Program-made: the position numbers and the translations under genes
Shown here: in pieces, positions 7,265-16,672 of the stretch
Layout of the letters: each line of letters opens with the position of its first letter
Numbering within the stretch: the first letter of the stretch is position 1
The notes under the pieces: generated by a model
What the model was told of the DNA's origin: nothing
Database searches by the model: none
The model's input: only the letters and a program-made list of their open reading frames with translations
Assembly (NCBI GenBank): GCA_012523075.1
Contig: JAAYJF010000016.1
Coordinates: 1 to 36,298 of the forward strand
Origin: Clostridiales bacterium
Lineage (GTDB): Bacteria; Bacillota; Clostridia; Ch29
DNA length: 36,298 nt
Direction of reading: 5' to 3'

Positions 7265-8095
7265 TTGAACATAGCCATATTAAGCGGAAAGTGAGGTACG
7301 GGAAAAACCACAATAGCCACCAACATTCCCGTTATTACAGGTGCTAATTACATTGATTGTGATGTGGAAGAGCCCAATGGGTTTATATTCTTAAAACCCT
7401 CTCAAATAAAAAGCGAAGAGGTTAAGGTGGATTACCCAGTTGTGGATAGCAGCAGGTGTACCTTATGCGGGGATTGTGCAAAGGTATGCCAGTTTAATGC
7501 ATTAGTGAAGACAAGGAAAGATGTCATACTCTTTGAGAAACTCTGCCATGGCTGCCGTGCCTGCGGGATAGTATGTAAACATGGGGCTTTGACTTTTGGG
7601 AAAAGGATAATAGGTACAATTGAAGAAGGGCAATTTGGTGACTTTATTTGCAAAAGGGGCGTTTTGAATGTAGGAGAACCTATGGCGGTACCTGTTATTA
7701 AAGAATTGTTGAAAAACCTTCCTAAGGGAATAAACCTTATTGATTGTGCCCCGGGGACATCCTGCAATGTAGTGAGTTCCCTTCAATATGCAGATGGTGC
7801 AATACTGGTAACAGAACCTTCTTCCTTTGGGCTTCATGATTTAAAAATGGCAGTGCAGCTTATAAGGAATTTTAATCTTCCCTTTGGTGTCATTATCAAT
7901 AAATATAAAACCGGGAATGACAGAATCCAGAGATACTGTAGCGAAGAAAATATAAAGATATTAGGTATTATACCTTACCGTAGAGAAGCGGCAGAGGTAT
8001 ATTCCTCAGGGAAAATGATTGTGGAACTACCCGAATATAAAGAAATATTTGAGAAGATTGCAGAGGAATTGAAGGAGGTGTTCCATTGGAACTAA
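7265..8095 (+). pseudogene. MinD-superfamily P-loop ATPase with inserted 4Fe-4S ferredoxin domain, interrupted by in-frame TGA at the Walker A glycine
   Basis: TTG start at 7265 after SD gaggggg; reads LNIAILSGK*GTGKTTIATN...DCDVEEPNGFIFLKP; TGA 7292-7294 in the same frame as the 7364 ORF; CTLCGDCAKVCQ and CHGCRACGIVC motifs. Confidence 0.85.
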
Positions 8096-8946
8096 CAGTA
8101 ATAAGCGGAAAAGGAGGCACGGGTAAAACCACAATAGCCTTAGCCCTAGCTGAATTAGCAGAAGATTCTATAAAAGCAGACTGCGATGTGGATTCGCCCA
8201 ATCTGCATCTTTTTTACAAGGGAAAAGATGTGAAGAAGGAATGCTTTTATGGAGAAAAGAAAGCAGTTGCTGAAAAAAGCCTTTGCATAGGCTGCGGCCA
8301 ATGTGAAAAGGTGTGCCAATTTGACGCAATCAGAAACGGTGTAGTGAACTCCTTTAAATGTGAGGGCTGTGGTGCCTGCACATTGGTTTGCCCTCAAAAA
8401 TCCATCAGTTTAAAAGACGAAAAAACCGCTGATGTTTATATAACTCAAACTAACAAAGGAATTATTTCAAGGGCCCAGATGGAGGTAGGCAGCGAGGGGT
8501 CGGGAAAACTTATAACTATGCTTCGCAGTAATGCCAGGAAATTTGCGGCTAAGGACACTCTTATCATTATTGACGGTTCCCCGGGAATAGGTTGTCCTGT
8601 AATATCTTCAGTTACAGGAAGTGATGCGGTATTGATTGTTACAGAGCCTACCCAGTCGGGCCTGGAGGATTTTAAGAGAGTGATGGAGTTATGCAGGCAT
8701 TTTGGGGTTCTTACTCTCGCCTGTATCAATAAGTATGATATTAATGAAAAGAAAGCAGAGGAAATTGAAGGTTTTTGCAGAGAAAACGATGTATACGTAA
8801 TAGGAAAAATACCCTATGATGATACGGTTTTGAAGTCAATTAACGAACTGGTGCCTATTGTTCATTATAGGGACAGTAAGGCAAATCAGGCCATAAGACA
8901 GATGTGGGAAAATATCCGTGAACACATATATTGCTTAAATCAATAA
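8086..8946 (+). CDS. MinD-superfamily P-loop ATPase with inserted 4Fe-4S ferredoxin domain
   Basis: LTVISGKGGTGKTTIALA, CIGCGQCEKVC, CEGCGACTLVCP; TTG start. Confidence 0.92.
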   Translation: MELTVISGKGGTGKTTIALALAELAEDSIKADCDVDSPNLHLFYKGKDVKKECFYGEKKAVAEKSLCIGCGQCEKVCQFDAIRNGVVNSFKCEGCGACTLVCPQKSISLKDEKTADVYITQTNKGIISRAQMEVGSEGSGKLITMLRSNARKFAAKDTLIIIDGSPGIGCPVISSVTGSDAVLIVTEPTQSGLEDFKRVMELCRHFGVLTLACINKYDINEKKAEEIEGFCRENDVYVIGKIPYDDTVLKSINELVPIVHYRDSKANQAIRQMWENIREHIYCLNQ

Positions 8947-8967
8947 ACTCTAAGGAGGCCCATGTTA

Positions 8968-9327
8968 ATGAAAATAATAGCGGTTGCAAGCGAAGGCAAG
9001 CATGTTAGCGGACACTTTGGACATTGTGAAGCATTTGCAGTGTATGAGGTTGAAGGGGATGAGGTAGTAAAGAAGGATTTTATACAAAATCCGGGCCATA
9101 GACCGGGATTTCTGCCTGAATTTCTAAGGGAATTAGGCGTTAATGTTATAGTCTCTGGCGGTATGGGAGAAACAGCCCAGCGGTTGTTTGCCCAAAACAG
9201 TATAAATGTGATTGTGGGAGCAGAAGGTTATTGTGATGATGTCATCCAGCAATATTTAGATGGAGAGTTGAAATCCACAGGAAGCATATGCAGGGAACAT
9301 CAGCACAAAGACCTCTGTCATGAATAA
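8968..9327 (+). CDS. NifX/NifB-type dinitrogenase iron-molybdenum cofactor family protein
   Basis: MKIIAVASEGKHVSGHFGHCEAFAVYEVEGDEV...VNVIVSGGMGETAQRLF. Confidence 0.9.
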   Translation: MKIIAVASEGKHVSGHFGHCEAFAVYEVEGDEVVKKDFIQNPGHRPGFLPEFLRELGVNVIVSGGMGETAQRLFAQNSINVIVGAEGYCDDVIQQYLDGELKSTGSICREHQHKDLCHE

Positions 9328-9344
9328 AAGATAGGAGTGTCCTT

Positions 9345-9830
9345 ATGGACGAGGTGATGAGTAATGCTCTGACAAAGGATAAGTTTTCTTTTGTAAAAAA
9401 GTTGATAGAGAAAAACGGATTTAGATTTACAAGACAAAGAAAACTGATACTGGAACAGTTTTTACTGAATGAAAGGCATTTGAATGTGGAAGAAATATAT
9501 CAAAGGCTGAAGGGAGCCAATATTGGTCTTGCTACAGTATATAGGAATGTAAAGATATTTAGTAGTATTGGCATAGTAAAAGAAATTGTCGTGGATGGAG
9601 TAAGTTATTATGAGTTGAAAATTTACAGCAAAAAGCCCCTGCATATTCATTTCCAGTGTGTTGAATGTAATGATATAATAGACATTGATGAAAGAGGAAT
9701 TGCTTTAGAATATTTAAAGTTGAATAGGACCATAGAAGATAAAAATGATTTGGAAATCTATGATGTAGATATAATGTTCATTGGACTATGTATAAGATGC
9801 AGGGGGGTAAATAAATGGCAAGACCGATAA
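9345..9830 (+). CDS. Fur/PerR/Zur family transcriptional regulator
   Basis: GFRFTRQRKLILEQFLLNERHLNVEEIYQRLKGANIGLATVYRNVKIFSSIGIVKE, HFQCVECNDIID. Confidence 0.9.
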   Translation: MDEVMSNALTKDKFSFVKKLIEKNGFRFTRQRKLILEQFLLNERHLNVEEIYQRLKGANIGLATVYRNVKIFSSIGIVKEIVVDGVSYYELKIYSKKPLHIHFQCVECNDIIDIDERGIALEYLKLNRTIEDKNDLEIYDVDIMFIGLCIRCRGVNKWQDR

Positions 9831-10249
9831 AATGCAGAAAAGTTGAGTTTTTTCCGGAGAATACTTATTTCATACCGTTAGGCAAAAAAAAGTGTGATGT
9901 AGAAGAAATTACTCTCAAGTTAGAAGAACTTGAAGCCATGAGGTTAAAAGACATTGAAGGGCTTAATCAGGAAGAATGTGCTGAAAGGATGCATGTTTCA
10001 AGACAGACTTTTCAAAACGTCATAGACAGTGCAAGAAAGAAGGTAGCCATAGCCCTTACGCAAGGCAATGCTATACACATAAGCGGAGGGCACTATACTT
10101 CAGGTTTATGCAAATTTAAGTGCGTAAACTGTGGCAAAGTTTATAGCATGAATTATGAACAGGATAGATATACCTGTCCTTCCTGCGGTGCAAATGAAAT
10201 AGTTTGTGAGAAAAAGAATAGATTCTGTCATAGATGGCGCGGGAAATAG
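9815..10249 (+). CDS. DUF134 family HTH protein with C-terminal zinc ribbon
   Basis: MARPIKCRKVEFFPENTYFIP...[56 protein letters not shown]; 16-nt overlap with the fur-family gene. Confidence 0.9.
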   Translation: MARPIKCRKVEFFPENTYFIPLGKKKCDVEEITLKLEELEAMRLKDIEGLNQEECAERMHVSRQTFQNVIDSARKKVAIALTQGNAIHISGGHYTSGLCKFKCVNCGKVYSMNYEQDRYTCPSCGANEIVCEKKNRFCHRWRGK

Positions 10250-10274
10250 GTTAAATTGCGTTTGATATATAGAA

Positions 10275-10311
10275 AAGGGCCCGGAGTCGTCCTGCTATCC
10301 CCCGGGCCCTT
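10275..10311. terminator. Hairpin terminator between convergent genes
   Basis: AAGGGCCCGG/CCGGGCCCTT, 10-bp stem. Confidence 0.75.
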
Positions 10312-10320
10312 GTACGTCTG

Positions 10321-11241
10321 CTAAAAACCCTCGGAAATACGTTTTCTGTATTGGTCAACCTCGTCGGTCAAGGCAAAACTGTTTTCTTCCAGCACCTCAA
10401 GATAGCCTTTTAACAAATCTTTATAGTCGCCTTCTTCTCCGCCTTCAGCTGCCTGTGTATAGGCGTCTTTGGCATCCCCGTCCATGGCCTTGGTGTTATA
10501 GTCGAACAGAGGGGTATTGTTAAGCCCGAAAAGTGTGAAGGTCACGTATTTCTTGTACAGTTCCTTTACCTCTTCTGCTTTTTCCGAGGCCGGATGGTCC
10601 TGCAGGAATTTGTCTTGCCGCAGGGCCCTTTCTACCACCTGGTCCCAACCGATAACAAGGGCCGCATCCTTGGCGGGCACTTCGCCGGATTCTGTCGCCA
10701 TTATATCTATATATTCCTTCATGTCATCGGATATATAGTCGCTGTATTTGCCATAAAAGCTGTAGTCAATTATCGGAAAATACATTCCTTCCGCCGTTTC
10801 CACCCTGTATCCGGTGTCCCTGACCTCTATTAGCAGTGCCCTCAAGGCCTCATGCTCCACCTGGTCTACGCCTTCCATGTCTATATCGGTACCGGGCTTA
10901 TATATATCGTAAAGGGTGCTTTGGATTTCCTCATCACTATAAAACCTCTCTTCCAGGGCAGCAAGGTTATCCCTTTGCATCCCCTCCAGCCGGTCCACCA
11001 TAACCGAGGCATTTTTCCCGGACACTTGGGCTATATTATCATTAATAAATTCAACAACCGCTTCCAGCTTGGCACCGTCACCGGTAAGCCGGTCAAACTC
11101 CCCCATTATTTCCCTCTGCTCGTTTTCCGGTGCCCTATCCCCCACGTCCTCACCGCTGCCCGGCACCTTTGACGTACACCCTACCTGCAAGGCCAGTGCA
11201 ATAACCAGAACCATTCCTATAATAACCCGTCGCTTGTTCAT
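10321..11241 (-). CDS. Putative lipoprotein
   Basis: MNKRRVIIGMVLVIALALQVGC lipobox; SD aaggaggacg before ATG at 11241. Confidence 0.75.
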   Translation of the reverse strand: MNKRRVIIGMVLVIALALQVGCTSKVPGSGEDVGDRAPENEQREIMGEFDRLTGDGAKLEAVVEFINDNIAQVSGKNASVMVDRLEGMQRDNLAALEERFYSDEEIQSTLYDIYKPGTDIDMEGVDQVEHEALRALLIEVRDTGYRVETAEGMYFPIIDYSFYGKYSDYISDDMKEYIDIMATESGEVPAKDAALVIGWDQVVERALRQDKFLQDHPASEKAEEVKELYKKYVTFTLFGLNNTPLFDYNTKAMDGDAKDAYTQAAEGGEEGDYKDLLKGYLEVLEENSFALTDEVDQYRKRISEGF

Positions 11242-11310
11242 TTTTTCGTCCTCCTTGTTCGTCATTCCGATTTTGGTATATATGCTGACGTATTTGGGTT
11301 ACATGTATTA

Positions 11311-11336
11311 GACCGTACCACGGTATTAAAAGTTCC
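11311..11336 (-). promoter_or_regulatory. Candidate ECF-type promoter for the lipoprotein gene: GGAAC-N16-CGGTCT
   Basis: minus strand ggaacttttaataccgtggtacggtct. Confidence 0.35.
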
Positions 11337-11340
11337 TTTT

Positions 11341-13014
11341 TTAATTGGCCGGGTCGTATCCCACCACCGTCCATATACCGGTGGAGTCCTGCCTTACCAG
11401 GCGCTTCAGAAACACTTTTTCTATGGGAGTATTGTCATCGGTCACCTTTACCACTGCTTCAGCACCGTTGTTTTCAATAACTTCCAGCTCTTCATATTCA
11501 ATTGGATATTCGCCTACAATGCCCTCCGGCGATATTTCAAGGCTAACAAATACCTGGGCAACATAGACGGGGTCAAGTCTCCAGGGAGAATGCCCTGCAT
11601 CCACGCTTTTCTGCTCATTCTCTTCCATTTCCAGGTCAACCGGCACCTCTATCGCTGACCTGGCAAAAGACTGTTGGCCAGTAGAGGGCATCTCCAGGGC
11701 ACCTCCTACCAGGCCTTCCGCAAAGTCGGCCATCTGTTCCAACGGAGCATCCCCTATCACAGCGTACTCGTACCCATCCTGCCGCCAGCGTATGGAACTT
11801 ATACCGGCAATACCGGCATACTGCCCCCCACTTCTTAGTATCCCGTGCTCCTCACCGACCGGTGACTGGACCTCGGCGGGGCTGCCATTCACCTGCGCAA
11901 ATATTGAAGTTGAAGCCCGCTTAAACTCCCCATCGGCTTTGCCCTGGACCACCACAACCTTTGCTTTCCTATCCCCAGCGATGTAATACAGCTTCACAAG
12001 GCCGGTATCGGGTACTATGGCTACCCCCTCCGGGTCAAAGCCCGCCGGTACTTCCCCGGGCACCTTTGGTGCAAACCCAAGGGCCTCGGCGGCTTCTGTC
12101 ATGCTGTTTACAAACTGTTCCGGATTCTTATCAATCTCACTGTAACCATCGGGCACTTCCAGCACAAGAAGTTCACCGGGTATCACATCGCCAAAGTTAA
12201 TACTTGTATAGGTCACGGTGGACTGCAGCGCATTTTGCATCGCACTTTGTTTTTGTAGCGGCAATCTTGTCTCTTTGTCCACCCATATCCTGTAGGGTGC
12301 TCCACCCTTGGGGGTTACCTCCAAAACATCCGTTTTTCTTCCGGCAATGGTATCCTCTCCCACTACACTGGTTGACAGCGCGTTCTTCGCCTGCTCTATT
12401 TCATTGCCCAGTTCAAATATGAAGCGATAGGCGTCGGGAAATGCCGGGAACACGTTTACTTCTCTACGGTCTGGCCTTACCTGCCATTTGCTCCCGCCGT
12501 TATTTACGGTAATTATATCCTTCTGCCAGCCCTCCAGCCCCCTTATATAATAACGGCCTTCTTTGTCCGCCCATACCTCCAACTTGGTCCGCAGGTTTTG
12601 CTGTCCCTGGGCGTTGCTGGTCACAATCTCAAGGATACCGTGGTAGGCTTTTATCCCCCGGAAGGCTTCTTCCATTGCGTGTACAACATCCACATTCCCC
12701 AGGGGCAGTATGGAACTTAGCATAACCGCTATAACCAGTACCGCGGCCATCCCCGCCAGTCCGCCCAGCCAAACCCGTTTCTTGCCCTTTTGATACCCTT
12801 TGCCGGTTTGCCTGCTTCTTACGGCAGCGGCAAGCTCCTTTGGGTAATCCCCCTTGGGCAGGGCAGGCTCCCTCAGGCTACGGACCAATCGTACCGTACT
12901 GTAGAGCCGTTCAAGCTCCGGCGAATCCCCTGGTGCCCCATGCTGCTCCGGCTGCCGCTCTGCGTTTAGCCTGTCAATATATTCGGACAATTTCTTTTCA
13001 TTACCATCCATATT
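11341..13014 (-). CDS. Probable anti-sigma factor with LolA/RseB-like domain and DUF4367-like region
   Basis: cytosolic N-term MDGNEKKLSEYIDRLN, single TM VWLGGLAGMAAVLVIAVML, LolA-like mid-region; overlaps the sigma gene end. Confidence 0.65.
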   Translation of the reverse strand, partial: NMDGNEKKLSEYIDRLNAERQPEQHGAPGDSPELERLYSTVRLVRSLREPALPKGDYPKELAAAVRSRQTGKGYQKGKKRVWLGGLAGMAAVLVIAVMLSSILPLGNVDVVHAMEEAFRGIKAYHGILEIVTSNAQGQQNLRTKLEVWADKEGRYYIRGLEGWQKDIITVNNGGSKWQVRPDRREVNVFPAFPDAYRFIFELGNEIEQAKNALSTSVVGEDTIAGRKTDVLEVTPKGGAPYRIWVDKETRLPLQKQSAMQNALQSTVTYTSINFGDVIPGELLVLEVPDGYSEIDKNPEQFVNSMTEAAEALGFAPKVPGEVPAGFDPEGVAIVPDTGLVKLYYIAGDRKAKVVVVQGKADGEFKRASTSIFAQVNGSPAEVQSPVGEEHGILRSGGQYAGIAGISSIRWRQDGYEYAVIGDAPLEQMADFAEGLVGGALEMPSTGQQSFARSAIEVPVDLEMEENEQKSVDAGHSPWRLDPVYVAQVFVSLEISPEGIVGEYPIEYEELEVIENNGAEAVVKVTDDNTPIEKVFLKRLVRQDSTGIWTVVGYDPAN

Positions 13015-13564
13015 TAGGCCCCTCCCTGCTCTCACTGTTCTCTTCGAGGATATCTGCAAGGGCCTTAAGTGCCCTGTACTGTATCACGCGGACGGTGGAT
13101 TCTTTTTTGCCCATCATCTCTGCCGTCCGGGCCACCGAAAACCCCTTTATAATCCTAAGGTCAATAACCCTGCGCTGGTCCTCTGCCAGCTTTTTCAGCG
13201 CATCATCTACCATCATCCTCAAATTGCTTGTCTCTGCAGGACCCTCCACTGCAATGTCCAATGGGTTCACTGCTTCCAAATCCACCTCAGCCCCCTTGCG
13301 CTTGGTTTTTCGCCACCGGTCCCGTATTATGTTAAGGGCCGTGGTTTTCAGGTAAGCGGCATGGTTATCCGGCCGGACGGCCCCCTGCTGCCAGCGGGAA
13401 AGGGCCTTAACATAGGCCTCCTGGGTTATGTCCTCAGCCTCTTCCCGGTTTTGAACCTTAAAATACACATAACGGTACAGTATTTCCCATGTCTCGCTGC
13501 ATATCTCTTCTATGGACGCTTCATGACATTGTTTTGAATTCTTTGACTTATTTATTCTAAGCAT
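13001..13564 (-). CDS. ECF RNA polymerase sigma factor
   Basis: ILYRYVYFKVQNREEAEDITQEAYVKAL; RVIDLRIIKGFSVARTAEMMGKKESTVRVIQYRALKAL; SD gaaggg before ATG 13564 (ORF extends to 13621). Confidence 0.88.
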   Translation of the reverse strand: MLRINKSKNSKQCHEASIEEICSETWEILYRYVYFKVQNREEAEDITQEAYVKALSRWQQGAVRPDNHAAYLKTTALNIIRDRWRKTKRKGAEVDLEAVNPLDIAVEGPAETSNLRMMVDDALKKLAEDQRRVIDLRIIKGFSVARTAEMMGKKESTVRVIQYRALKALADILEENSESREGPKYGW

Positions 13565-13610
13565 AGGTGTTTTCCCTTCTTCCCCGGCCGGGCCTGCTTT
13601 CATTATTATT

Positions 13611-13637
13611 AACGTCTGCAATGCCCAAAATGTTACA
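13611..13637 (-). promoter_or_regulatory. Candidate ECF-type promoter for the sigma gene: TGTAAC-N17-CGTT
   Basis: minus strand tgtaacattttgggcattgcagacgtt. Confidence 0.3.
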
Positions 13638-13713
13638 TGAAAAAAATGGGGGACAGCATCCGAGTGCCCCCCAATTGATGTGTTTCCCTATCTATATACA
13701 ACGCTGTAATTGC

Positions 13714-13882
13714 ATTACATTCCTTTATGTGTCACTCCGAAGTAGCGAAGCCTTAAGAATCTGACTATGTCATTCTGAACGTAGTGAAGAATCTTTTGCA
13801 ATCAGGCATAAGATCCTTCGCTATCGCTCAGGATGACAACCGTTATGCTCAGGATAACAACAGTTTTAAATGCGTATATATA
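13714..13882. repeat. Second copy of the dispersed repeat
   Basis: gtcactccgaagtagcgaagccttaagaatctg...tgtcattctgaacgtagtgaagaatct...ttgcaatcaggcataagatccttcgctatcgctcaggatgaca. Confidence 0.7.
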
Positions 13883-13953
13883 CATGCTTTTCAATAACTA
13901 TCAACTACCAACAGCAAACGCTGGCGGGGCAATCCAAGGCACCCGCCGCGCTC

Positions 13954-14895
13954 TTAGTCATAGGCAATGCCCAAATATCCGTACCTATCAGGGGCTGTAC
14001 CATTCTGCGGCTGCCGGTATGATTTTACCATCCCGAAGGGTCGAACAATACCGCCCAGGTCAGCACATTGGTATGCGGGCAGCCTGAGGACATACTCCCT
14101 GGCCGGTAGCCGCCCCGCTATTTGCACCAGGCTTTGTAGGACAAGACGTTGGGGCATTAGAAGTTCCTTAATAAGAACCCTGTCCGGGTTTATCCTTTCC
14201 ACCGCTGCACAGCCGTGCATTCCTTCAATATCTATAGTATAGATGTCTGCCCCTGTCCGCACCGACAGCTTTTTCTGGTAAGAGATTTCCTCATCCCGGT
14301 AGGCAACATAAAAATGTCCCTTAAGCTGCCTGTTTCGCCTTATATTATAATCCTTCGGAGAAGCGGACATAATCAAAGATCGGGATGCCGTACCGCTGGT
14401 TATTCCTCTTAAAGAACTGGCGGCAATCAAAATCTCCCTTATAAAAAAGCCCTTTTTGTACCCCCGTTTACCGTAAAAATCAAAAAGCCCTTCCTCCGCC
14501 GGTACCAGCACCGACATTTCCATGCGCTTCTGCTTTAAATGCCCGTCGCAAAAGTCCATTAACCGTGAAGCAAAACCCCTTCCCCTGTATTTGGGATGGG
14601 TCGCAACGGCGTACTGCATAGCGGAAGGAAAGGTTCGCCCGTCGGCTGTCACCACCTCAACCGGAATGATGGTCAGCATGGCTACTATTTTTCCGTCCAG
14701 AAGCATCAGCAGGGTTTCATCCTCTTTGTATCTATTAGCGAAATAGAAGTCTATATAGGCATCATCATCTCCAAAGCAAATCTTCCATATCTGTTTTTGG
14801 CGGTCCATATCTCCCTTTCGCGCCGGCCTGATTCCTATCCTGTGAGGCACCATTATTTTAGACTGCTCCTTTGTATCTTGCGGTATACTTCTCAA
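13954..14895 (-). CDS. GNAT family N-acetyltransferase (Eis-like architecture)
   Basis: MQYAVATHPKYRGRGFASRLMDFCDGHLK; AEEGLFDFYGKRGYKK. Confidence 0.85.
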   Translation of the reverse strand: MRSIPQDTKEQSKIMVPHRIGIRPARKGDMDRQKQIWKICFGDDDAYIDFYFANRYKEDETLLMLLDGKIVAMLTIIPVEVVTADGRTFPSAMQYAVATHPKYRGRGFASRLMDFCDGHLKQKRMEMSVLVPAEEGLFDFYGKRGYKKGFFIREILIAASSLRGITSGTASRSLIMSASPKDYNIRRNRQLKGHFYVAYRDEEISYQKKLSVRTGADIYTIDIEGMHGCAAVERINPDRVLIKELLMPQRLVLQSLVQIAGRLPAREYVLRLPAYQCADLGGIVRPFGMVKSYRQPQNGTAPDRYGYLGIAYD

Positions 14896-15766
14896 TCATC
14901 CTATCCGGGTAATACGACAGCTTTGCCCTTCTCAGTCCTTTATCTCCCATATCTTCCTCCCGGTTCACATAAAGCATATGCGGGTATTTATCCTTTATAA
15001 AGGAGGCAAATTCCCTGTTTATCATCTGGTAGGCACCCCGTATACTGCTGAAAGCCTTTTCTATGTGTATTACATAGGTGTCCGTATTTAACGGTTCTCC
15101 GATGGTATAAGCAACGATTCTTCCGGATACTCGAAGCAGCCCACCTTCCAGGCCCAATTCGGGGTAGTTCTCAAAACACTTCTCCACGGCCCGCCTCTCG
15201 TTTGCCAGCCCGGTATTGTAGGGCTTATATTTTTCCCTATACCATTCTTCATTCATTTTGCTGCACTCATCCAGGTTTTCCGGGGTAATCGGCTCAAACA
15301 CCCAGTCGTTGTTTTCAATAAAGAAGTTGATATGGTTTCGTTTTGCATGGAGTTTTCTGCCCGGCAGCAATATCAGCTTTTCCAGAAGGTAAACGTAGTC
15401 AAATGCGCCCCGAATCTGCTTAAATTCAAAACTGCCTTTATACAGCTTTTCAAGGAGTTCTACATCTCCCGGCAAAAGTCCCATCATTACGAACTCATGC
15501 CCACAGTCCAATGCGTCCTGCAGCATAGCCGCTATTACCGGCCTGATATTGCCAAAACCCGTAGGGAAAAGATACCTTTTCACATCATCGCCAAGACTTC
15601 CCTTAACAACCAGGTAGTCATTTATTCTTGCCACCAGCTGATTATAAACATCCGCCCAAATAAAAAGGTTGGTGAAGTTCTGATTGCAGCTTGCCGTATC
15701 GGCTACAGCAATCAGTTCTTCCATCCATCCCTTGTCTTCCAGTCCTATCCTTTTAAAACCAATCAT
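14858..15766 (-). CDS. DUF2156 domain protein (phosphatidylglycerol lysyltransferase C-terminal-like)
   Basis: NFTNLFIWADVYNQLVARINDYLVVKG...HAKRNHINFFIENNDWVFEPI. Confidence 0.83.
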   Translation of the reverse strand: MIGFKRIGLEDKGWMEELIAVADTASCNQNFTNLFIWADVYNQLVARINDYLVVKGSLGDDVKRYLFPTGFGNIRPVIAAMLQDALDCGHEFVMMGLLPGDVELLEKLYKGSFEFKQIRGAFDYVYLLEKLILLPGRKLHAKRNHINFFIENNDWVFEPITPENLDECSKMNEEWYREKYKPYNTGLANERRAVEKCFENYPELGLEGGLLRVSGRIVAYTIGEPLNTDTYVIHIEKAFSSIRGAYQMINREFASFIKDKYPHMLYVNREEDMGDKGLRRAKLSYYPDRMIEKYTARYKGAV

Positions 15767-15892
15767 CGTCTGTTTCGCCTCTTTGGTTGTAGTGCTGTTT
15801 TAGATTCAGCAGCTATTTACTTAGTCCTGCTACAGACTAAAATTTTAGCATCATATATTATAATACACTCTGTTAGTCACATAAAACAATGA

Positions 15893-16672
15893 TTAAAAAT
15901 ATATATCTGAGAATTCCAGCTTGATTCTTTGTATAATTTCTTCATTTGATTTGTTAACCGGGCAGCTGGATATAGCGTTGGTTTTGCCATTCGTATGTAC
16001 CGGAAGCTCCACGACAAACTCACTTCCTTTGTTGGCCTCACTGTAAACATGCACCCTTCCACCAAGCATTTCGGTCAGAAGTTTTACCAGAGTAAGCCCA
16101 ATTCCGCTTCCTTCGTGTTTCCTGGTCATCAGATTGTCCACCTGCCTGAACCGCTCGAAAATGAGGCCGATTTTGTCGCCGGGAATGCCTATGCCGGTGT
16201 CCTTTACGCTTATCCGGACATACCCGTCACCCATGCTTAGGTTAACATATATGGCCCCTCCCCGGGGTGTAAACTTGATGGCGTTGGAAAGAAGGTTCAG
16301 TACAATGCGTTCGATACTGTCCAGGTCGCAGCAGATGAACATCTCTTCCTGCTGCGTGTCAAACACCAGGTCTATTCCCCTTATTCCGGCATACTCCACC
16401 GTAGAAGCGGTAATGGCCTCAACAACCTCTACAATATTGCATTTTACCGGTTCCAGCTCAAAATGATTCGATTCGATTTTGGATATATCAATAAAATTAT
16501 TGACCAGCCTGATAAGACGGTTGCAGTTTCGTATCTGCATTTCTATTTTTCTTCGTAGCTGTCCTATGTCCAACTCCTCATCATCGCGAAGATATATCTC
16601 CAAGAGCTGTGCATTGCTTAACAGAATATTCAGCGGAGTTCTTAACTCATGGGATATGTTGGTTATTAGCAT
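15893..16672 (-). CDS. Sensor histidine kinase module (HisKA-HATPase), apparently the detached C-terminal half of the upstream REC-GAF ORF
   Basis: MLITNISHELRTPLNILLSNAQLLE...VLNLLSNAIKFTPRGG...DTGIGIPGDK; ATG overlaps the upstream stop (ATGCTAA). Confidence 0.85.
   Translation of the reverse strand: MLITNISHELRTPLNILLSNAQLLEIYLRDDEELDIGQLRRKIEMQIRNCNRLIRLVNNFIDISKIESNHFELEPVKCNIVEVVEAITASTVEYAGIRGIDLVFDTQQEEMFICCDLDSIERIVLNLLSNAIKFTPRGGAIYVNLSMGDGYVRISVKDTGIGIPGDKIGLIFERFRQVDNLMTRKHEGSGIGLTLVKLLTEMLGGRVHVYSEANKGSEFVVELPVHTNGKTNAISSCPVNKSNEEIIQRIKLEFSDIYF

Noticed and set aside
7295-7335. Possible SECIS hairpin after the TGA at 7292 (selenocysteine hypothesis)
   Set aside because: Stem is only 7 bp with a 21-nt loop and lacks a clear apical G/bulged U arrangement; Sec at a P-loop glycine is chemically unlikely. 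Kept only as a check under the TGA finding.
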